Source of the DNA: Simiduia agarivorans SA1 = DSM 21679
GTDB taxonomy: Bacteria; Pseudomonadota; Gammaproteobacteria; Pseudomonadales; Cellvibrionaceae
Length of the DNA: 64,000 nt
Assembly (NCBI RefSeq): GCF_000305785.2
Contig: NC_018868.3
Coordinates: 248,001 to 312,000, forward strand
Direction: 5' to 3'
The notes under the pieces: model-generated
The model's input: the letters and a program-made list of their open reading frames with translations, nothing else
What the model was told of the DNA's origin: nothing
Database searches by the model: none
Program-made: the position numbers and the translations under genes
Part shown: one piece after another, positions 48,151 to 58,650 of the stretch
Numbering within the stretch: the first letter of the stretch is position 1
Layout of the letters: each line of letters starts with the position of its first letter

Positions 48151-49434
48151 TCACGCAACCCCGGCGATCACCTCAATCATTGCAGTTGTCAGCTTTTCCA
48201 ATTGGGCATCGGTAATCACCAGCGGCGGCATCACGTAAATGAGTTTGCCGAACGGGCGCACCCAGATGCCTTTGTCCACAAACGCTTTCTGGATCACGGC
48301 CATCTGCACCGGTTGCTGCATTTCTACCACACCAATGGTGCCCAAGACCCGCACTTCAGCCACACCGGGCAAGTCACTGGCCGGAGCCAACCCCTGTGTT
48401 AATCCTGTTTCAATGCGCTTCACCACTGCCTGCCAATCCTGTGATAACAATACGTCAATACTGGCATTGGCCACGGCGCAGGCGAGTGGGTTGCCCATGA
48501 ATGTGGGGCCGTGCATGAACACGCCGGCTTCGCCTTCACAAATGCCGCGCGCCACTTCATCGTTGCAAAGGGTGGCGGCGAGTGTCATGTAGCCGCCGGT
48601 TAGCCCCTTGCCCAGGCACAGGATGTCGGGGCTGATGCCCGCGTGTTCACAGGCGAAGAGTTTGCCGGTGCGGCCAAAGCCGGTGGCGATTTCATCGGCA
48701 ATCAGCAATACACCGTATTGATCGCACAAGTCGCGCACGGCTTTGAGGTAATCCGCGCTGTAAAACTTCATGCCACCTGCGCCCTGTACAATGGGCTCGA
48801 GAATCACCGCCGCCAGTTCGTGGTGGTGTTGCTCAATCAATGCGCGGATGTCGGCCAGATCATCTGCTGTGCAAGGCTCGCCAAAGCGCGCCGCCGGGGA
48901 GGGCGCGAACAGGTGTTGTGGCATCACATCGGCAAACAAGTGGTGCATGCCGGTCACCGGGTCGCACACCGCCATGGCGCCGAACGTATCGCCGTGATAG
49001 CCATTGCGCAGGGCCAGCATGCGGTGTTTTTCCGGCTTGCCGCAGGAGCGCCAGTATTGCAATGCCATTTTCAATGCCACTTCCACGCTCACCGAGCCGG
49101 AATCGGCCAGGAACACGCGGTTCAGACCCACTGGCGTCACATCCACTAGCTTTTTGGCCAATGTCACGGCGGGCGCGTGGGTGAATCCACCAAACATCAC
49201 GTGCGATACTTGGTCCAGCTGCGCTTTGGCGGCAGCATTGAGGGCCGGGTGGTTGTAGCCGTGCAGTACCGACCACCAGCTCGACATGCCATCGATCAAT
49301 TGCCGGCCATCGGTGAGCGTGATGGTGACGCCTTCGGCGCTGGCCACCGGGTACACCGGTGGCGGGTTGGTAAACGAGGAGTAGGGATGCCACAGGTGTT
49401 GGCGGTCCAGGTTTAATAATTCGGAGTCTTGCAT
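48151..49434 (-). CDS. bioA: Adenosylmethionine-8-amino-7-oxononanoate aminotransferase
   Basis: PLP enzyme of biotin synthesis that converts KAPA to DAPA with SAM as amino donor. The 427-residue product starts [16 protein letters not shown], as in BioA, has the substrate-binding [13 protein letters not shown], the [12 protein letters not shown] segment and the PLP lysine in [10 protein letters not shown]. Its ATG (49434-49432) overlaps the divergent DUF547 ATG by two bases. No other bio gene is in the window. Confidence 0.95.
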   Translation of the reverse strand: MQDSELLNLDRQHLWHPYSSFTNPPPVYPVASAEGVTITLTDGRQLIDGMSSWWSVLHGYNHPALNAAAKAQLDQVSHVMFGGFTHAPAVTLAKKLVDVTPVGLNRVFLADSGSVSVEVALKMALQYWRSCGKPEKHRMLALRNGYHGDTFGAMAVCDPVTGMHHLFADVMPQHLFAPSPAARFGEPCTADDLADIRALIEQHHHELAAVILEPIVQGAGGMKFYSADYLKAVRDLCDQYGVLLIADEIATGFGRTGKLFACEHAGISPDILCLGKGLTGGYMTLAATLCNDEVARGICEGEAGVFMHGPTFMGNPLACAVANASIDVLLSQDWQAVVKRIETGLTQGLAPASDLPGVAEVRVLGTIGVVEMQQPVQMAVIQKAFVDKGIWVRPFGKLIYVMPPLVITDAQLEKLTTAMIEVIAGVA

Positions 49435-50239
49435 GGGAAATTATCCGGCCGTTGTGCGCAAACGGGTATTTTACGGGGCGGGGGCGTTACTCGCCAGATT
49501 GGTTGTGCTCTTGTGCCTGCTGGGCTATGCCACTTTGTCCTGCGCCAATGAACACATGGCAGAACTCAACGCCGGATTTGATCGCTGGCTCGCCGAATAC
49601 TTGGTGCAAAACGATGACGGTATCAACCGCTTGCCCTACGGGCGGATACCCAAGGATTCCCTTGATGCATACGTAAACGCCATGGCAGCGCTCGAACCTT
49701 CCGCCATGTCACAGGATGAAGCCTTCAGCTACTGGGTGAATCTCTACAACAGCCTGATCATCCGTCTGGTGCTGCGCGAGCAGCCGGCGTCCAGTATCCG
49801 GCAGATAAAGCCGGGGCTCACCGGCTTGCTGGCGGGCGGGCCCTGGAAACAGGATCAGGTGGTTGTGGAGGGGAAATCGCTCAGTTTTGACGACATAGAG
49901 CACGGCATCCTGCGCGTGCAATGGCGCGAGCCGCGGGTGCACTTTGTGCTCAATTGCGCGAGCCTGGGTTGCCCGAATCTGCCGGCCGTCAGCATCAAAC
50001 CGGCGCAGCTGGAGCAGCAGTTGACCGAGGCTGCCGCTGCATTTCTTCAGCATCCACGCGCGATCCGTCTGGAGCAGAAGACGCTGGTGGTGAACCAGAT
50101 TTTTAATTGGTTTGCGGAAGACTTCGGCCGTAATGAGACCGAGGTACTGGACTGGATTGCGCAGTTCAAAGGCCAGCCGCTACCGGCACATGCGTCGGTT
50201 CGCTACGAATACGATTGGGCGCTCAACCGGGCGCCCTGA
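49433..50239 (+). CDS. DUF547 family exported protein
   Basis: A 268-residue protein with an N-terminal signal (about 11-38, hydrophobic [20 protein letters not shown]). The DUF547 core has [17 protein letters not shown], the conserved [15 protein letters not shown] and a C-terminal [14 protein letters not shown]. The family is widespread and its biochemical role is not established. ATG 49433 has GGAG six bases upstream, inside bioA. A later GTG (49454 region) is possible. Confidence 0.85.
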   Translation: MGNYPAVVRKRVFYGAGALLARLVVLLCLLGYATLSCANEHMAELNAGFDRWLAEYLVQNDDGINRLPYGRIPKDSLDAYVNAMAALEPSAMSQDEAFSYWVNLYNSLIIRLVLREQPASSIRQIKPGLTGLLAGGPWKQDQVVVEGKSLSFDDIEHGILRVQWREPRVHFVLNCASLGCPNLPAVSIKPAQLEQQLTEAAAAFLQHPRAIRLEQKTLVVNQIFNWFAEDFGRNETEVLDWIAQFKGQPLPAHASVRYEYDWALNRAP

Positions 50240-50245
50240 GCGTGT

Positions 50246-51022
50246 TCAGGCCGCCACCGCCATGGCCAGCAGCCGGTCTACGTACTGGCTCAGCAAACTG
50301 TACTTCTCGGGCGTAAGGCCCACAAACTCCACCGAAATTTCCGTCTGGCGCGATGGCCGGCGCAAAAACCGGAAGCTTCGTACCCGGCCTTCACACTGAA
50401 ACGGCAAGTTATTGCCGAGTGTCAGGTCGATACTGGGCAAGCGACTGCCGCGATTGAGTTCGCCGGTCTTGTCGCCATTGATCTGCAGGCGGATGCCGCT
50501 GGCGGATAAGTTGATCACCCGGGCAAACCAATGGGCGCGGTTGGGCGACTGCAGGCGCACCGGCACGATGCGGTGTTCCAGCGCAAGACGCGGATGCCGG
50601 CGACGCTGGCGGTAGGCCAGGGTATCGGGCAGTGCCACCAGGTAGCAGGGGCTGCCGCCAATGCTTTGTTGGTTGAGCAGGGTGCCGGCGAAATGCAGTA
50701 CCTGGCCGTGGCGCTGATGGTTAAAGTGCAATACCTGGCCTTGCGCAGGCCGGGGTTGGGTGGGAAACAGTTCGTCGATAATCAGCAGGTTCTGGCTGAA
50801 GTTAATGTCCAGCACCAGGGTCTGAAAGGTTTGCGGATGGCCGTCCAGCTGTACGCTGATGAGCTGGCGCCGCTGCTGCAACTCAATCAACGGGGCAAAG
50901 TGATCCATCACGCCTGACAGTCGCCAGTCGCTGTCGCCATTGGCGGCATCCTGTTGTTGGTTGGGTGTCGCCGGGGGCGTTTCAGGGGTCAGTTTTTGCA
51001 TAAATGCGTGCAAAAAATTCAT
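50246..51022 (-). CDS. YcgR-like PilZ protein
   Basis: A 258-residue cytoplasmic protein with an N-terminal YcgR-type beta domain (about 40-130) and a C-terminal PilZ domain. The cyclic-di-GMP motifs are RQRRRHPRLAL (about 137-147) and INLSASGIRL (N-x-S-x-x-G). Such proteins control flagellar motion or polysaccharide secretion. No flagellar gene is nearby. It is convergent with the DUF547 gene. Confidence 0.85.
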   Translation of the reverse strand: MNFLHAFMQKLTPETPPATPNQQQDAANGDSDWRLSGVMDHFAPLIELQQRRQLISVQLDGHPQTFQTLVLDINFSQNLLIIDELFPTQPRPAQGQVLHFNHQRHGQVLHFAGTLLNQQSIGGSPCYLVALPDTLAYRQRRRHPRLALEHRIVPVRLQSPNRAHWFARVINLSASGIRLQINGDKTGELNRGSRLPSIDLTLGNNLPFQCEGRVRSFRFLRRPSRQTEISVEFVGLTPEKYSLLSQYVDRLLAMAVAA

Positions 51023-51271
51023 GGCGTTGGGGCTTCCGCTACTGAGTCTGTAAGGCCTGCAGATAGGCGCTGCTATCTGTTTTCCTAGGAGACAAGAGCA
51101 AGGGCTGTGCCAGTTTTCATATGGCCGGATTGTCGGGCTTCCCGCAGGTCAAAGCCCTGCGGCGGATGGTGTAATCGGCAGACCCTTGCCGGCATTGCCG
51201 CCGAGATTTCCTCTGGCGGCCAAAATCCGTACAATGGCGCCCCTTTTCCATCCAGATGCACCGGACTACCC

Positions 51272-52192
51272 ATGGCGACCACAGGCGAACGCAAAGACAA
51301 GTTGGAATTCAACAAGTTGCAGAAGCGGCTGCGCCGGCTCACGGGCAGCGCCATTGTCGACTTCAATATGATTGAAGAAGGCGACAAGGTCATGGTGTGT
51401 CTGTCCGGTGGCAAGGATTCCTTCGCCATGCTGGACCTGCTTATGAGTCTTCAAAAGACCGCGCCGGTGAATTTTGAGCTGGTGGCCGTCAATCTGGACC
51501 AGAAACAGCCCGGCTTCCCGGAAGAGGTGCTGCCGGCTTATTTGCGCGAGGTGGGAGTACCCTTCCATATCCTTGAAAAAGACACTTATTCGGTGGTGAA
51601 GGAAAAGATCCCAGAGGGTAAAACCACCTGTGGTCTGTGCTCCCGCCTGCGCCGGGGCACCTTGTACAGCTTTGCGGAAAAGATCGGCGCCACCAAGATC
51701 GCACTGGGGCACCACCGCGACGACATGGTGGAAACCCTGTTCCTGAACATGTTCTACGGTTCCAAACTGTCGGCCATGCCACCCAAACTGCGCGCGTCCG
51801 ATGGTCGCAATATCGTGATCCGCCCGTTGGCTTACTGCAAAGAATCTGATCTGGAAGCCTATGCCAAGGCTAAGCAGTTCCCCATCATTCCCTGCAACTT
51901 GTGCGGTTCGCAGGAAAACCTGCAGCGGCAGGCCATCAAGCAGATGTTGCACGATTGGGAGCGGCGTTTTCCCGGGCGTATCGAGCAGATCTTTGGTGCC
52001 ATGCAGAATGTGGCGCCCTCGCAACTGGCCGATCGTGGCCTGTTTGATTTTGAAGGGCTGACGCTGGACCGTACCGGCGAACGCGATCCTTACGCGTTTG
52101 ACGAGGCCTCGGTTACCGATTGGAGTGAGGGGGTTGCTGCTCCTGTCGCACCTGCCGGAGTGCAGATGATTGAGGCGGTGGAAATCCAGTGA
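51272..52192 (+). CDS. ttcA: tRNA 2-thiocytidine synthetase TtcA
   Basis: Thiolates C32 in certain tRNAs. The 306-residue product has the PP-loop SGGKDS (45-50) and two CxxC pairs, C120/C123 (CGLC) and C208/C211 (CNLC), that bind the Fe-S cluster and sulphur. I start at ATG 51272; earlier in-frame codons lack any family similarity. The C-terminal 40 residues are a variable extension. Confidence 0.95.
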   Translation: MATTGERKDKLEFNKLQKRLRRLTGSAIVDFNMIEEGDKVMVCLSGGKDSFAMLDLLMSLQKTAPVNFELVAVNLDQKQPGFPEEVLPAYLREVGVPFHILEKDTYSVVKEKIPEGKTTCGLCSRLRRGTLYSFAEKIGATKIALGHHRDDMVETLFLNMFYGSKLSAMPPKLRASDGRNIVIRPLAYCKESDLEAYAKAKQFPIIPCNLCGSQENLQRQAIKQMLHDWERRFPGRIEQIFGAMQNVAPSQLADRGLFDFEGLTLDRTGERDPYAFDEASVTDWSEGVAAPVAPAGVQMIEAVEIQ

Positions 52193-52280
52193 TTTTCACT
52201 GGGTCTTTGTCTGGCTGCAGGCTCCCCAGATTGGTGACTGGGAACCGGGGGGCTGGCGCCCAATCCCGCATCTCTTAATC

Positions 52281-52769
52281 CTAGCCCCGTTGGTATTTCA
52301 CCGGTACCTCAAGGGTTTCCTTTACCTGCTCCATCACCACATAACTGGTACAGTCCTGCACGCCCGGCAGGGTGAGCAGCGTTTCGCCATAGAATTGGCG
52401 ATAGGCGGTCATGTCGGCCACCCGGGCCTTGATCAGGTAGTCGAAATTACCCGATACCAGATAACACTCCTGAATCTCGGGCAGCGCGGCGGCGGCCTTG
52501 CGGAACTCATCAAAGATATCCTGTGACGAGCGGTTCAGACTGATCTGCACAAACACCACCAGCGCGGCATCCAGAAACTCCGGGTTTACCAGGGCGGCAT
52601 AGCCCTGGATGACCCCGTCGCGCTCCAGTCGCTTTACCCTTTCCATACAGGGGGTCGCACTCAGCCCCACCTGCCGTGCCAACTCGGCATAGGTGGTCCT
52701 GCCTGCCTTTTGCAGTACCCGGACAATGTTCTTGTCGATGGTGCTCAGCTCTTTGGCACGTTTTTTCAT
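52281..52769 (-). CDS. lrp: Leucine-responsive regulator Lrp
   Basis: A 162-residue Lrp/AsnC regulator. The HTH is in residues 8-60 (LSTIDKNIVRVLQKAGRTT..., SATPCMERVKRLERDGVIQGY) and the RAM ligand domain follows (IQECYLVSGNFDYLIKARVADM). It resembles E. coli Lrp more than AsnC or AldR. ATG 52769 gives the normal length. It is divergent from ald and probably controls it. Confidence 0.92.
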   Translation of the reverse strand: MKKRAKELSTIDKNIVRVLQKAGRTTYAELARQVGLSATPCMERVKRLERDGVIQGYAALVNPEFLDAALVVFVQISLNRSSQDIFDEFRKAAAALPEIQECYLVSGNFDYLIKARVADMTAYRQFYGETLLTLPGVQDCTSYVVMEQVKETLEVPVKYQRG

Positions 52770-52839
52770 AATGAATGGCCTGCGTATTACCAAAATAACC
52801 AGTGAAAACCTCTGTCGAAATTATAATGGCAGATGATTC

Positions 52840-52852
52840 AACTTTAAAAGTT
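52840..52852. promoter_or_regulatory. Operator-like palindrome between lrp and ald
   Basis: AACTTTAAAAGTT is a perfect 13-base inverted repeat in the AT-rich lrp-ald spacer. A TATACT (52888-52893) downstream could be the ald -10, with no good -35, which fits an activated promoter. Binding by Lrp is inference. Confidence 0.4.
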
Positions 52853-52945
52853 AAAAAATAGCCAAGGAATCACCTGTGTGCTCTGACTATACTGCGCCCA
52901 TAAACCCCACCCCAGAGTGGACAGTCGTAACGAGAGGCAAGAGCT

Positions 52946-54064
52946 ATGTTGATTGGTGTACCTAAAGAGATTAAAAACCACGAATACCGCATTGGTTTGA
53001 CCCCGGCGGGCGTGAAAGAGCTGGTGATGAATGGTCATCAGGTGATGGTTGAAAACAATGGCGGCGCCGCCATCGGTTTTGACAACGATCAATACGTTGC
53101 CGCAGGTGCCACCATCATCGATACGCCGGAAGAAATCTTCGCCAAGGCCGAGATGATCATCAAGGTGAAAGAGCCTCAGCCAAACGAATGCCGCATGCTG
53201 CGCAAGGGCCAGGTACTGTTCACCTACCTGCACCTGGCACCCGATCCACAGCAGACCGAACTGCTGGTGGCATCCGGCGCAACCTGTATTGCTTATGAAA
53301 CAGTGACCGACGCCCGCGGTGGTCTGCCGCTGTTGGCGCCCATGTCTGAAGTGGCTGGCCGCATGTCTATCCAGGCCGGTGCGCACCACCTGGAAAAAGC
53401 CCAGGGCGGTCTGGGTGCGTTGCTGGGCGGCGTGCCTGGTGTAGCCCCTGCCAAGGTATTGGTTATCGGTGGTGGTGTAGTGGGAACCCAGGCCGCGCGC
53501 ATGGCGGTAGGTATGGGTGCTGACGTGACCATTCTGGACCGTTCACTGCCGCGTCTGCGCCAGCTGGACACCGAATTCGACGGCCGTCTGCGCACTGTTT
53601 ACTCAACCGCTGATGCGGTAGAGCAGTACGCCATTGAAGCCGACCTGGTGATCGGTGCGGTACTGATCCCCGGTGCCGCTGCACCTAAACTACTGACCCG
53701 TGACATCCTCAAGCGCATGAAGAAAGGTGCGGTTGTGGTGGACGTTGCCATCGACCAGGGTGGTTGTTTCGAGACCTCCCGTGCCACTACCCACCAGGAA
53801 CCCACTTACGTGGAAGAAGACGTGGTGCACTACTGTGTGGCTAACATGCCCGGCGGTGTTGCCCGTACCTCCACCATGGCTCTGACCAATGCCACGCTGC
53901 CTTTCGCGGTTGCGCTGGCTAACAAAGGCGCCAAGAAAGCGCTGCTGGACGATGCCCACCTGCTGAATGGCCTTAACGTGCATGAAGGCAAGGTGACCTA
54001 CAGCGCGGTAGCCGACGTGCTGGGCTACACCTTTGTTGACCCCAAGCAGGCCCTGGGCGCTTAA
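52946..54064 (+). CDS. ald: Alanine dehydrogenase
   Basis: NAD-dependent reversible deamination of L-alanine to pyruvate and ammonia. The 372-residue product has the N-terminal [20 protein letters not shown], substrate residues in EMIIKVKEP and the catalytic-His region FTYLHLAPD, and the Rossmann motif [15 protein letters not shown] (about 170-184). A strong terminator follows. Confidence 0.97.
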   Translation: MLIGVPKEIKNHEYRIGLTPAGVKELVMNGHQVMVENNGGAAIGFDNDQYVAAGATIIDTPEEIFAKAEMIIKVKEPQPNECRMLRKGQVLFTYLHLAPDPQQTELLVASGATCIAYETVTDARGGLPLLAPMSEVAGRMSIQAGAHHLEKAQGGLGALLGGVPGVAPAKVLVIGGGVVGTQAARMAVGMGADVTILDRSLPRLRQLDTEFDGRLRTVYSTADAVEQYAIEADLVIGAVLIPGAAAPKLLTRDILKRMKKGAVVVDVAIDQGGCFETSRATTHQEPTYVEEDVVHYCVANMPGGVARTSTMALTNATLPFAVALANKGAKKALLDDAHLLNGLNVHEGKVTYSAVADVLGYTFVDPKQALGA

Positions 54065-54096
54065 GTTTTAACCCCTCCTGAATCTGTGAGACTTTG

Positions 54097-54121
54097 CCGC
54101 CCCTTTGGGGCGGTTTTTTTT
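54097..54121 (+). terminator. Intrinsic terminator after ald
   Basis: CCGCCCC - TTT - GGGGCGG (54097-54113) followed by T8. Confidence 0.93.
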
Positions 54122-54295
54122 GTCTTGCCGTTTACCTGCTAGCCTTTGTCATCCCGCCATAAGCCAGCTACTCTTATAAGCACATCTTCTAAGCCATTGA
54201 TAACCGGTGTCTTATTGAAAAGCCGGTAGACAAGACCGGGCACGGCAGGCATGGCATTCGGGTCGCCTCATATACAAAGGATGAGTCAGTAAGCA

Positions 54296-56734
54296 GTGAA
54301 ACCTTCGATGGCTGAACAACCCTTCAGTGGAATTTCATTCCGCCTGGCGAAGGTCGGCGTAGTACTGGCGTTTATGCTCGGTTTGTTCATGAGCACCGTT
54401 CAGCTGTATCTCGATCTCAAGGGCAATGAAGCCGAGCTGGAAAACTTGGTGAACAGGGTTATCGAGGTGACGACGCCGCCGGCTGCACGCGCGGTTCATA
54501 CCCTGGATGATGATCTGTCTCTGGAAGTGGTCAACGGCCTGCTTGCCTATGACTTTATCTATGAGGTTACTATTTCCGATGAGCTGGGCAGTGTGCTCGC
54601 TTCGGGCACTGAACCCCGGCCGGCATCCTCCACCCGTTGGTTGACCAAATTCATTGCCGAAGACAGTAAAACCTACGTGGCGCGGCTGACCATTCCCGGT
54701 TATGGCGAAAGCGTGGCCGGCAGTATTCAGTTTACTGTCGATGTGGATTCTGCGCTGGCGCCTTTTTTTGAGCGCTCGGGCCTCATTCTGGGTGCAGGCA
54801 TGTTGCGCAATACCTTGTTGGTGTTGCTGCTGTTTGTGGCATTTCATCTCATGCTTACCCGGCCATTGATTCAGATTGCCCGGGAAATGGCTGACATCGA
54901 TCTGGACAAGCCCGGCAGCTCGCGCCTGAGTGAATTACCGAACCATAAGCACGACGAGGTCGGGCAATTGGTGGGCACCACCAATAAGATGCTCGATCTG
55001 ATGGAGCTGTCGCTGGCCAAGCGCCGAGCCGTTGAGCTGGCGCTGCGTCGCAGTGAAGAACATATTCGACAGATCATCGACAGCTTGCCGGTGATGGTGG
55101 GAGCCCGCAACCGCGAGGGGCAGTATATTTTCGCCAATAAGGCGCTGGCCAAGTTCGTGGGCCGTAAAACCGATGAAATGCAAACCTGCCACGTAAGCGA
55201 ACTGTTGCCGTTTTACCTCAATGATGTGTCCAGGCTATTGGAGTTGGACCGGCGCATCATCGAAGGCGAAGTGGCCGGTGAAATGCTGGAAGAAAGCTTC
55301 CGCGGTAACGATGGCAAACCGGTCTATTTGCAAACGCACATCATGCCCATGGAATTTTATGATGAGCGGGTAGCGTTGATTGTTTCCACCGATATCACCG
55401 AGCGCAAACAAGCCCAGTTCAAAATGGAGCACATGGCCTACCATGACTCCCTGACCAATTTACCCAACCGTGTCCATCTGGTGGAGCGGTTGGAGCACGA
55501 AATCCGCCGCGCCAAACGCCATGGCTATCATGGCGCTTTGTTGTTTATCGATCTGGACCATTTTAAAACCATCAACGATTCGCTCGGCCATCCGGTGGGT
55601 GACGAGGTGTTGATTCAAGTGGCTGCGCGATTGCAAAATGCCGTGCGCGAAGAGGATCTTGTGGCGCGCCTTTCCGGTGATGAATTCGTGGTGGTGCTGA
55701 CGGTGCTTGACGCCGACATTTCGGCCGCCGCCCTGCGCGCGGCTGAGGTAGCCGATAAAATCCGTCAGAAAATTTCCGAGCCATACCTTTACGATGAAAT
55801 GGAACTCCGCGTCAGTGGCAGCGTGGGGGTGGTGGTTTACCCGGACGATAACAGTAGCGTGCACGAACTGATCCGCTTCGCGGATACAGCTATGTATCAG
55901 GTGAAAGAGCGGGGCCGCGACGCCATCGAATTTTTCAATACCGATATGGCCGACAAGGTCAGTCAGCAACTCCTGATGGAAGGGGATTTGCGCCGGGCAT
56001 TACAGGAAGATCAATTCGAACTCTATTACCAGCCCAAGATTGATTGTAAAACCGGTGCGGTTGTGGGCGCTGAAGCCTTGTTGCGTTGGTTGCATCCCGA
56101 GAAAGGGCGCATTTCGCCAGCCGATTTTATTCCTGTGCTCGAATCATCCGGGCTCATTGTGGAAGTGGGTGAGTGGCTGTTAAAAGAGGCCTGTAAGGCC
56201 CTTGGGCGCTGGTATAAAAAAGGCTTGTGGCCGGCCAACATGAAATTGTCGGTCAATATCAGCCCACGCCAATTCCGCCGTAAAACCTTTGTTGAAGATG
56301 TGAGCCGCATTTTGCATGAGCATCCCATTCCGGATGCCTCACTTGACATGGAAATTACCGAAGGCGTAGTGATCCAGAATATGGAGGAAACCATCAACAC
56401 CATGGTGAGGTTAGAGTCCTTGGGTGTGAGTTTCTCTCTGGATGATTTTGGTACCGGCTATTCGTCCATCAGTTATCTCAAATCGCTGCCGGTTAGTACC
56501 TTAAAAATCGACCGCAGCTTTGTGCGCGATATTGTAGAAGACCAGAACGACCGGGTGCTGGTGGAAACCATTGTCACCATGGGGTGTTTGTTGGGCATGG
56601 ATGTGGTGGCCGAAGGCGTGGAAGAGGAAGCCCAGTTGCGCCTGTTAGTGCAATACGGTTGCCATTCCTACCAGGGATTTCTTACCAGCCCGGCCGTGCC
56701 CATCGAAGAATTTGAAGCGTTTTTAATTAAATAG
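54296..56734 (+). CDS. Membrane PAS-GGDEF-EAL cyclic-di-GMP protein
   Basis: An 812-residue inner-membrane protein: helix 1 (about 16-38), periplasmic sensor (40-165), helix 2 (168-188), HAMP-like linker (190-245), PAS (252-370), GGDEF (380-545) and EAL (555-810). The cyclase signature is SGDEF (460-464), a variant often still active. The EAL domain is complete (E593 in AEALLRW, DDFGTGYSS, KIDRSF, AEGVE), so phosphodiesterase activity is likely. The GTG start has a poor Shine-Dalgarno; ATG 54308 is an alternative. Confidence 0.92.
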   Translation: MKPSMAEQPFSGISFRLAKVGVVLAFMLGLFMSTVQLYLDLKGNEAELENLVNRVIEVTTPPAARAVHTLDDDLSLEVVNGLLAYDFIYEVTISDELGSVLASGTEPRPASSTRWLTKFIAEDSKTYVARLTIPGYGESVAGSIQFTVDVDSALAPFFERSGLILGAGMLRNTLLVLLLFVAFHLMLTRPLIQIAREMADIDLDKPGSSRLSELPNHKHDEVGQLVGTTNKMLDLMELSLAKRRAVELALRRSEEHIRQIIDSLPVMVGARNREGQYIFANKALAKFVGRKTDEMQTCHVSELLPFYLNDVSRLLELDRRIIEGEVAGEMLEESFRGNDGKPVYLQTHIMPMEFYDERVALIVSTDITERKQAQFKMEHMAYHDSLTNLPNRVHLVERLEHEIRRAKRHGYHGALLFIDLDHFKTINDSLGHPVGDEVLIQVAARLQNAVREEDLVARLSGDEFVVVLTVLDADISAAALRAAEVADKIRQKISEPYLYDEMELRVSGSVGVVVYPDDNSSVHELIRFADTAMYQVKERGRDAIEFFNTDMADKVSQQLLMEGDLRRALQEDQFELYYQPKIDCKTGAVVGAEALLRWLHPEKGRISPADFIPVLESSGLIVEVGEWLLKEACKALGRWYKKGLWPANMKLSVNISPRQFRRKTFVEDVSRILHEHPIPDASLDMEITEGVVIQNMEETINTMVRLESLGVSFSLDDFGTGYSSISYLKSLPVSTLKIDRSFVRDIVEDQNDRVLVETIVTMGCLLGMDVVAEGVEEEAQLRLLVQYGCHSYQGFLTSPAVPIEEFEAFLIK

Positions 56735-57445
56735 ACGGGCCAGTGCCACGGGTACCGCCGTTTCCACTCTTAATATCCGTTCGCCCAGGCTGACCGCCGA
56801 GAAGCCCTGGGCTTTCAATAAATCAATTTCGAACGGAACATATCCACCTTCCGGTCCAATGGCCAGTGCCACCGGTTGATTGCCCGGCAAGCCAACGGGG
56901 CAGGGGATGGCATCATAAGGGTGCGCCACCAATGCGCGGGTATCCTTCTCCAAAAAGTCGGGTAACCGATCTTCCACAAACGGCCGGAAGCGTTTTTCTA
57001 CCACCAGTTCCGGCATCACCGTGTCCCGCGCCTGTTCCAGGCCCAGTACAAATTGCTCGTGTACAGACGCGGGCTGCAAAAACGGAGTTTGCCAGAAGCT
57101 TTTTTCCACGCGCGCGGCATTGTGCAGAACCAGTTTTTTTACCCCCATGGTGGCCACGGTTTGCAGCAGCCGGCGCAGCATTTTCGGTCGTGGCATGGCC
57201 AGCAATAAGGTGAGAGGCAAGGCCGTGGGCGGGGGTTGGTCGAGACTGATGTGTGACAGCGTGACGCAGTCTGCACTGATGTTTGTAACAATGCCTTGTC
57301 CATGGCATCCATTCACACGGCCCACGCGTAAGCGTTGGCCCAACTCGGCCCGATGAATCTCAACAATGTGCCTTGCCTGACGACCGCTTACCTGTGCGGT
57401 GTCATCGTTCAGAAATTGGTCAGCTGTGAGTAGCAGCAGGTTCAT
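56723..57445 (-). CDS. rsmE: 16S rRNA m3U1498 methyltransferase RsmE
   Basis: A 240-residue SPOUT methyltransferase. The C-terminal trefoil-knot motifs ALAIGPEGGY and SLGERILRVETAVP are diagnostic; an N-terminal PUA-like domain precedes. Its 3' end overlaps the end of the GGDEF-EAL gene by 12 bases, tail to tail. Confidence 0.94.
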   Translation of the reverse strand: MNLLLLTADQFLNDDTAQVSGRQARHIVEIHRAELGQRLRVGRVNGCHGQGIVTNISADCVTLSHISLDQPPPTALPLTLLLAMPRPKMLRRLLQTVATMGVKKLVLHNAARVEKSFWQTPFLQPASVHEQFVLGLEQARDTVMPELVVEKRFRPFVEDRLPDFLEKDTRALVAHPYDAIPCPVGLPGNQPVALAIGPEGGYVPFEIDLLKAQGFSAVSLGERILRVETAVPVALARLFN

Positions 57446-57547
57446 GAGTCAGGTTTTGATTGGCTGGCGCCTGATGAGGCCGCGCAAAATGGGACAAAGC
57501 GTGTGCTGATGGCTTACTATCGGTACAAGGCTATGGGTCAAAAAACT

Positions 57548-57624
57548 TGGCGTCCCCGAGACGATTTGAACGTCCGACCTGCCGCTTAGGAGGCGGCTGC
57601 TCTATCCAGCTGAGCTACGGGGAC
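57548..57624 (-). tRNA. tRNA-Arg (anticodon CCU)
   Basis: Read on the minus strand, 77 bases fold as a standard tRNA: acceptor GTCCCCG/CGGGGAC, D arm GCTCAGCTGGATAGAGC, anticodon stem GCCGC/GCGGC with loop CTCCTAA, T arm with GTTCAAATC, and encoded CCA at the 3' end. Anticodon CCT reads AGG. Confidence 0.96.
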
Positions 57625-57675
57625 CCGGCGCCAATTGTAATTAAAATGCCCGTGGGCAACAACCTGAGGATTGAT

Positions 57676-58650
57676 ATGCAAGACACCACGCCATTGCTGC
57701 GGCCAACGGATTTCCCCGCCATATCCCGCTCTGCTCTGACTTTGCTTCAGGTCAATCTGGGCTATTTGTGTAACCTCAGTTGCACCCACTGCCATGTCAA
57801 TGCCGGGCCCAAGCGCACCGAGCTGATGGATAAAGACACTCTGGCTCTGGTGCTCGAATTTGTGGATCAACACCAGATTCAATGTGTGGATATGACCGGC
57901 GGCGCACCGGAAATGAACCCCCATTTCCGTGCCTTGGTTAAAGCGCTGTATGAGCGCGATGTGGCCATGATTGACCGTTGTAACCTCACCATCCTGAATG
58001 AGCCTGTCTACGAAGACATGGCTGAATTCCTCGCCCGGCACCGGGTCAATGTGGTGGCATCGCTGCCGTGTTACTCGGAAAAAAACGTCGAACAGCAGCG
58101 TGGTAAAGGTATTTTCAATAGCTCCATCAACGCCTTGAAAAAATTGAATGCCTTGGGTTACGGCCGTGACCCTGCGTTGAAACTCGATTTGGTCTACAAC
58201 CCTAACGGCGCTTTTTTGCCGCCGTCTCAACAAATGCTGGAGCGCGATTACAAACAGCAGTTGAAAGACAATTTTGCTATTGATTTCAATCAGCTGCTCA
58301 CCATTACCAATATGCCGATAAGTCGTTTTGGTGCGCAATTATTGGCCAAAGACGGTTTTGATCAATACATGCGTTTGCTCAAAGAAAATTTTTCCGAGGC
58401 AAACCTGGCCTCACTCATGTGCAAATCACTGATCAGTGTGGATTGGCAGGGTTTTGTTTACGATTGTGATTTCAACCAGATGCTGGCTATGCCGATGCAC
58501 AATCCCGCGATGATCGCATCCAGCGAACAGCGATTGCATCTGCGCGATTTGTTGGCAGCGGATACTGAAGGTTGGCCCATTGCCATTGGTGAACACTGTT
58601 ATGGTTGCACTGCCGGCCAGGGTTCCAGTTGCGGGGGCGCGCTTGGTTGA
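57676..58650 (+). CDS. arsS: Arsenosugar biosynthesis radical SAM protein ArsS
   Basis: A 324-residue radical SAM protein with C32, C36 and C39 (CNLSCTHC) ligating the 4Fe-4S cluster, a TGGAPEMNP segment, and a Cys-rich C-terminus (CYGCTAGQGSSCGG). This matches the ArsS family, thought to add a deoxyadenosyl group to dimethylated arsenic. I start at ATG 57676 with GAGGA upstream; an ORF extending to 57547 would run through the tRNA. It overlaps the following glycosyltransferase gene. Confidence 0.9.
   Translation: MQDTTPLLRPTDFPAISRSALTLLQVNLGYLCNLSCTHCHVNAGPKRTELMDKDTLALVLEFVDQHQIQCVDMTGGAPEMNPHFRALVKALYERDVAMIDRCNLTILNEPVYEDMAEFLARHRVNVVASLPCYSEKNVEQQRGKGIFNSSINALKKLNALGYGRDPALKLDLVYNPNGAFLPPSQQMLERDYKQQLKDNFAIDFNQLLTITNMPISRFGAQLLAKDGFDQYMRLLKENFSEANLASLMCKSLISVDWQGFVYDCDFNQMLAMPMHNPAMIASSEQRLHLRDLLAADTEGWPIAIGEHCYGCTAGQGSSCGGALG

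Noticed and set aside
57547..57675. Extended start for arsS
   Set aside because: The extension reads through the tRNA-Arg gene on the opposite strand; ATG 57676 has a good ribosome site.
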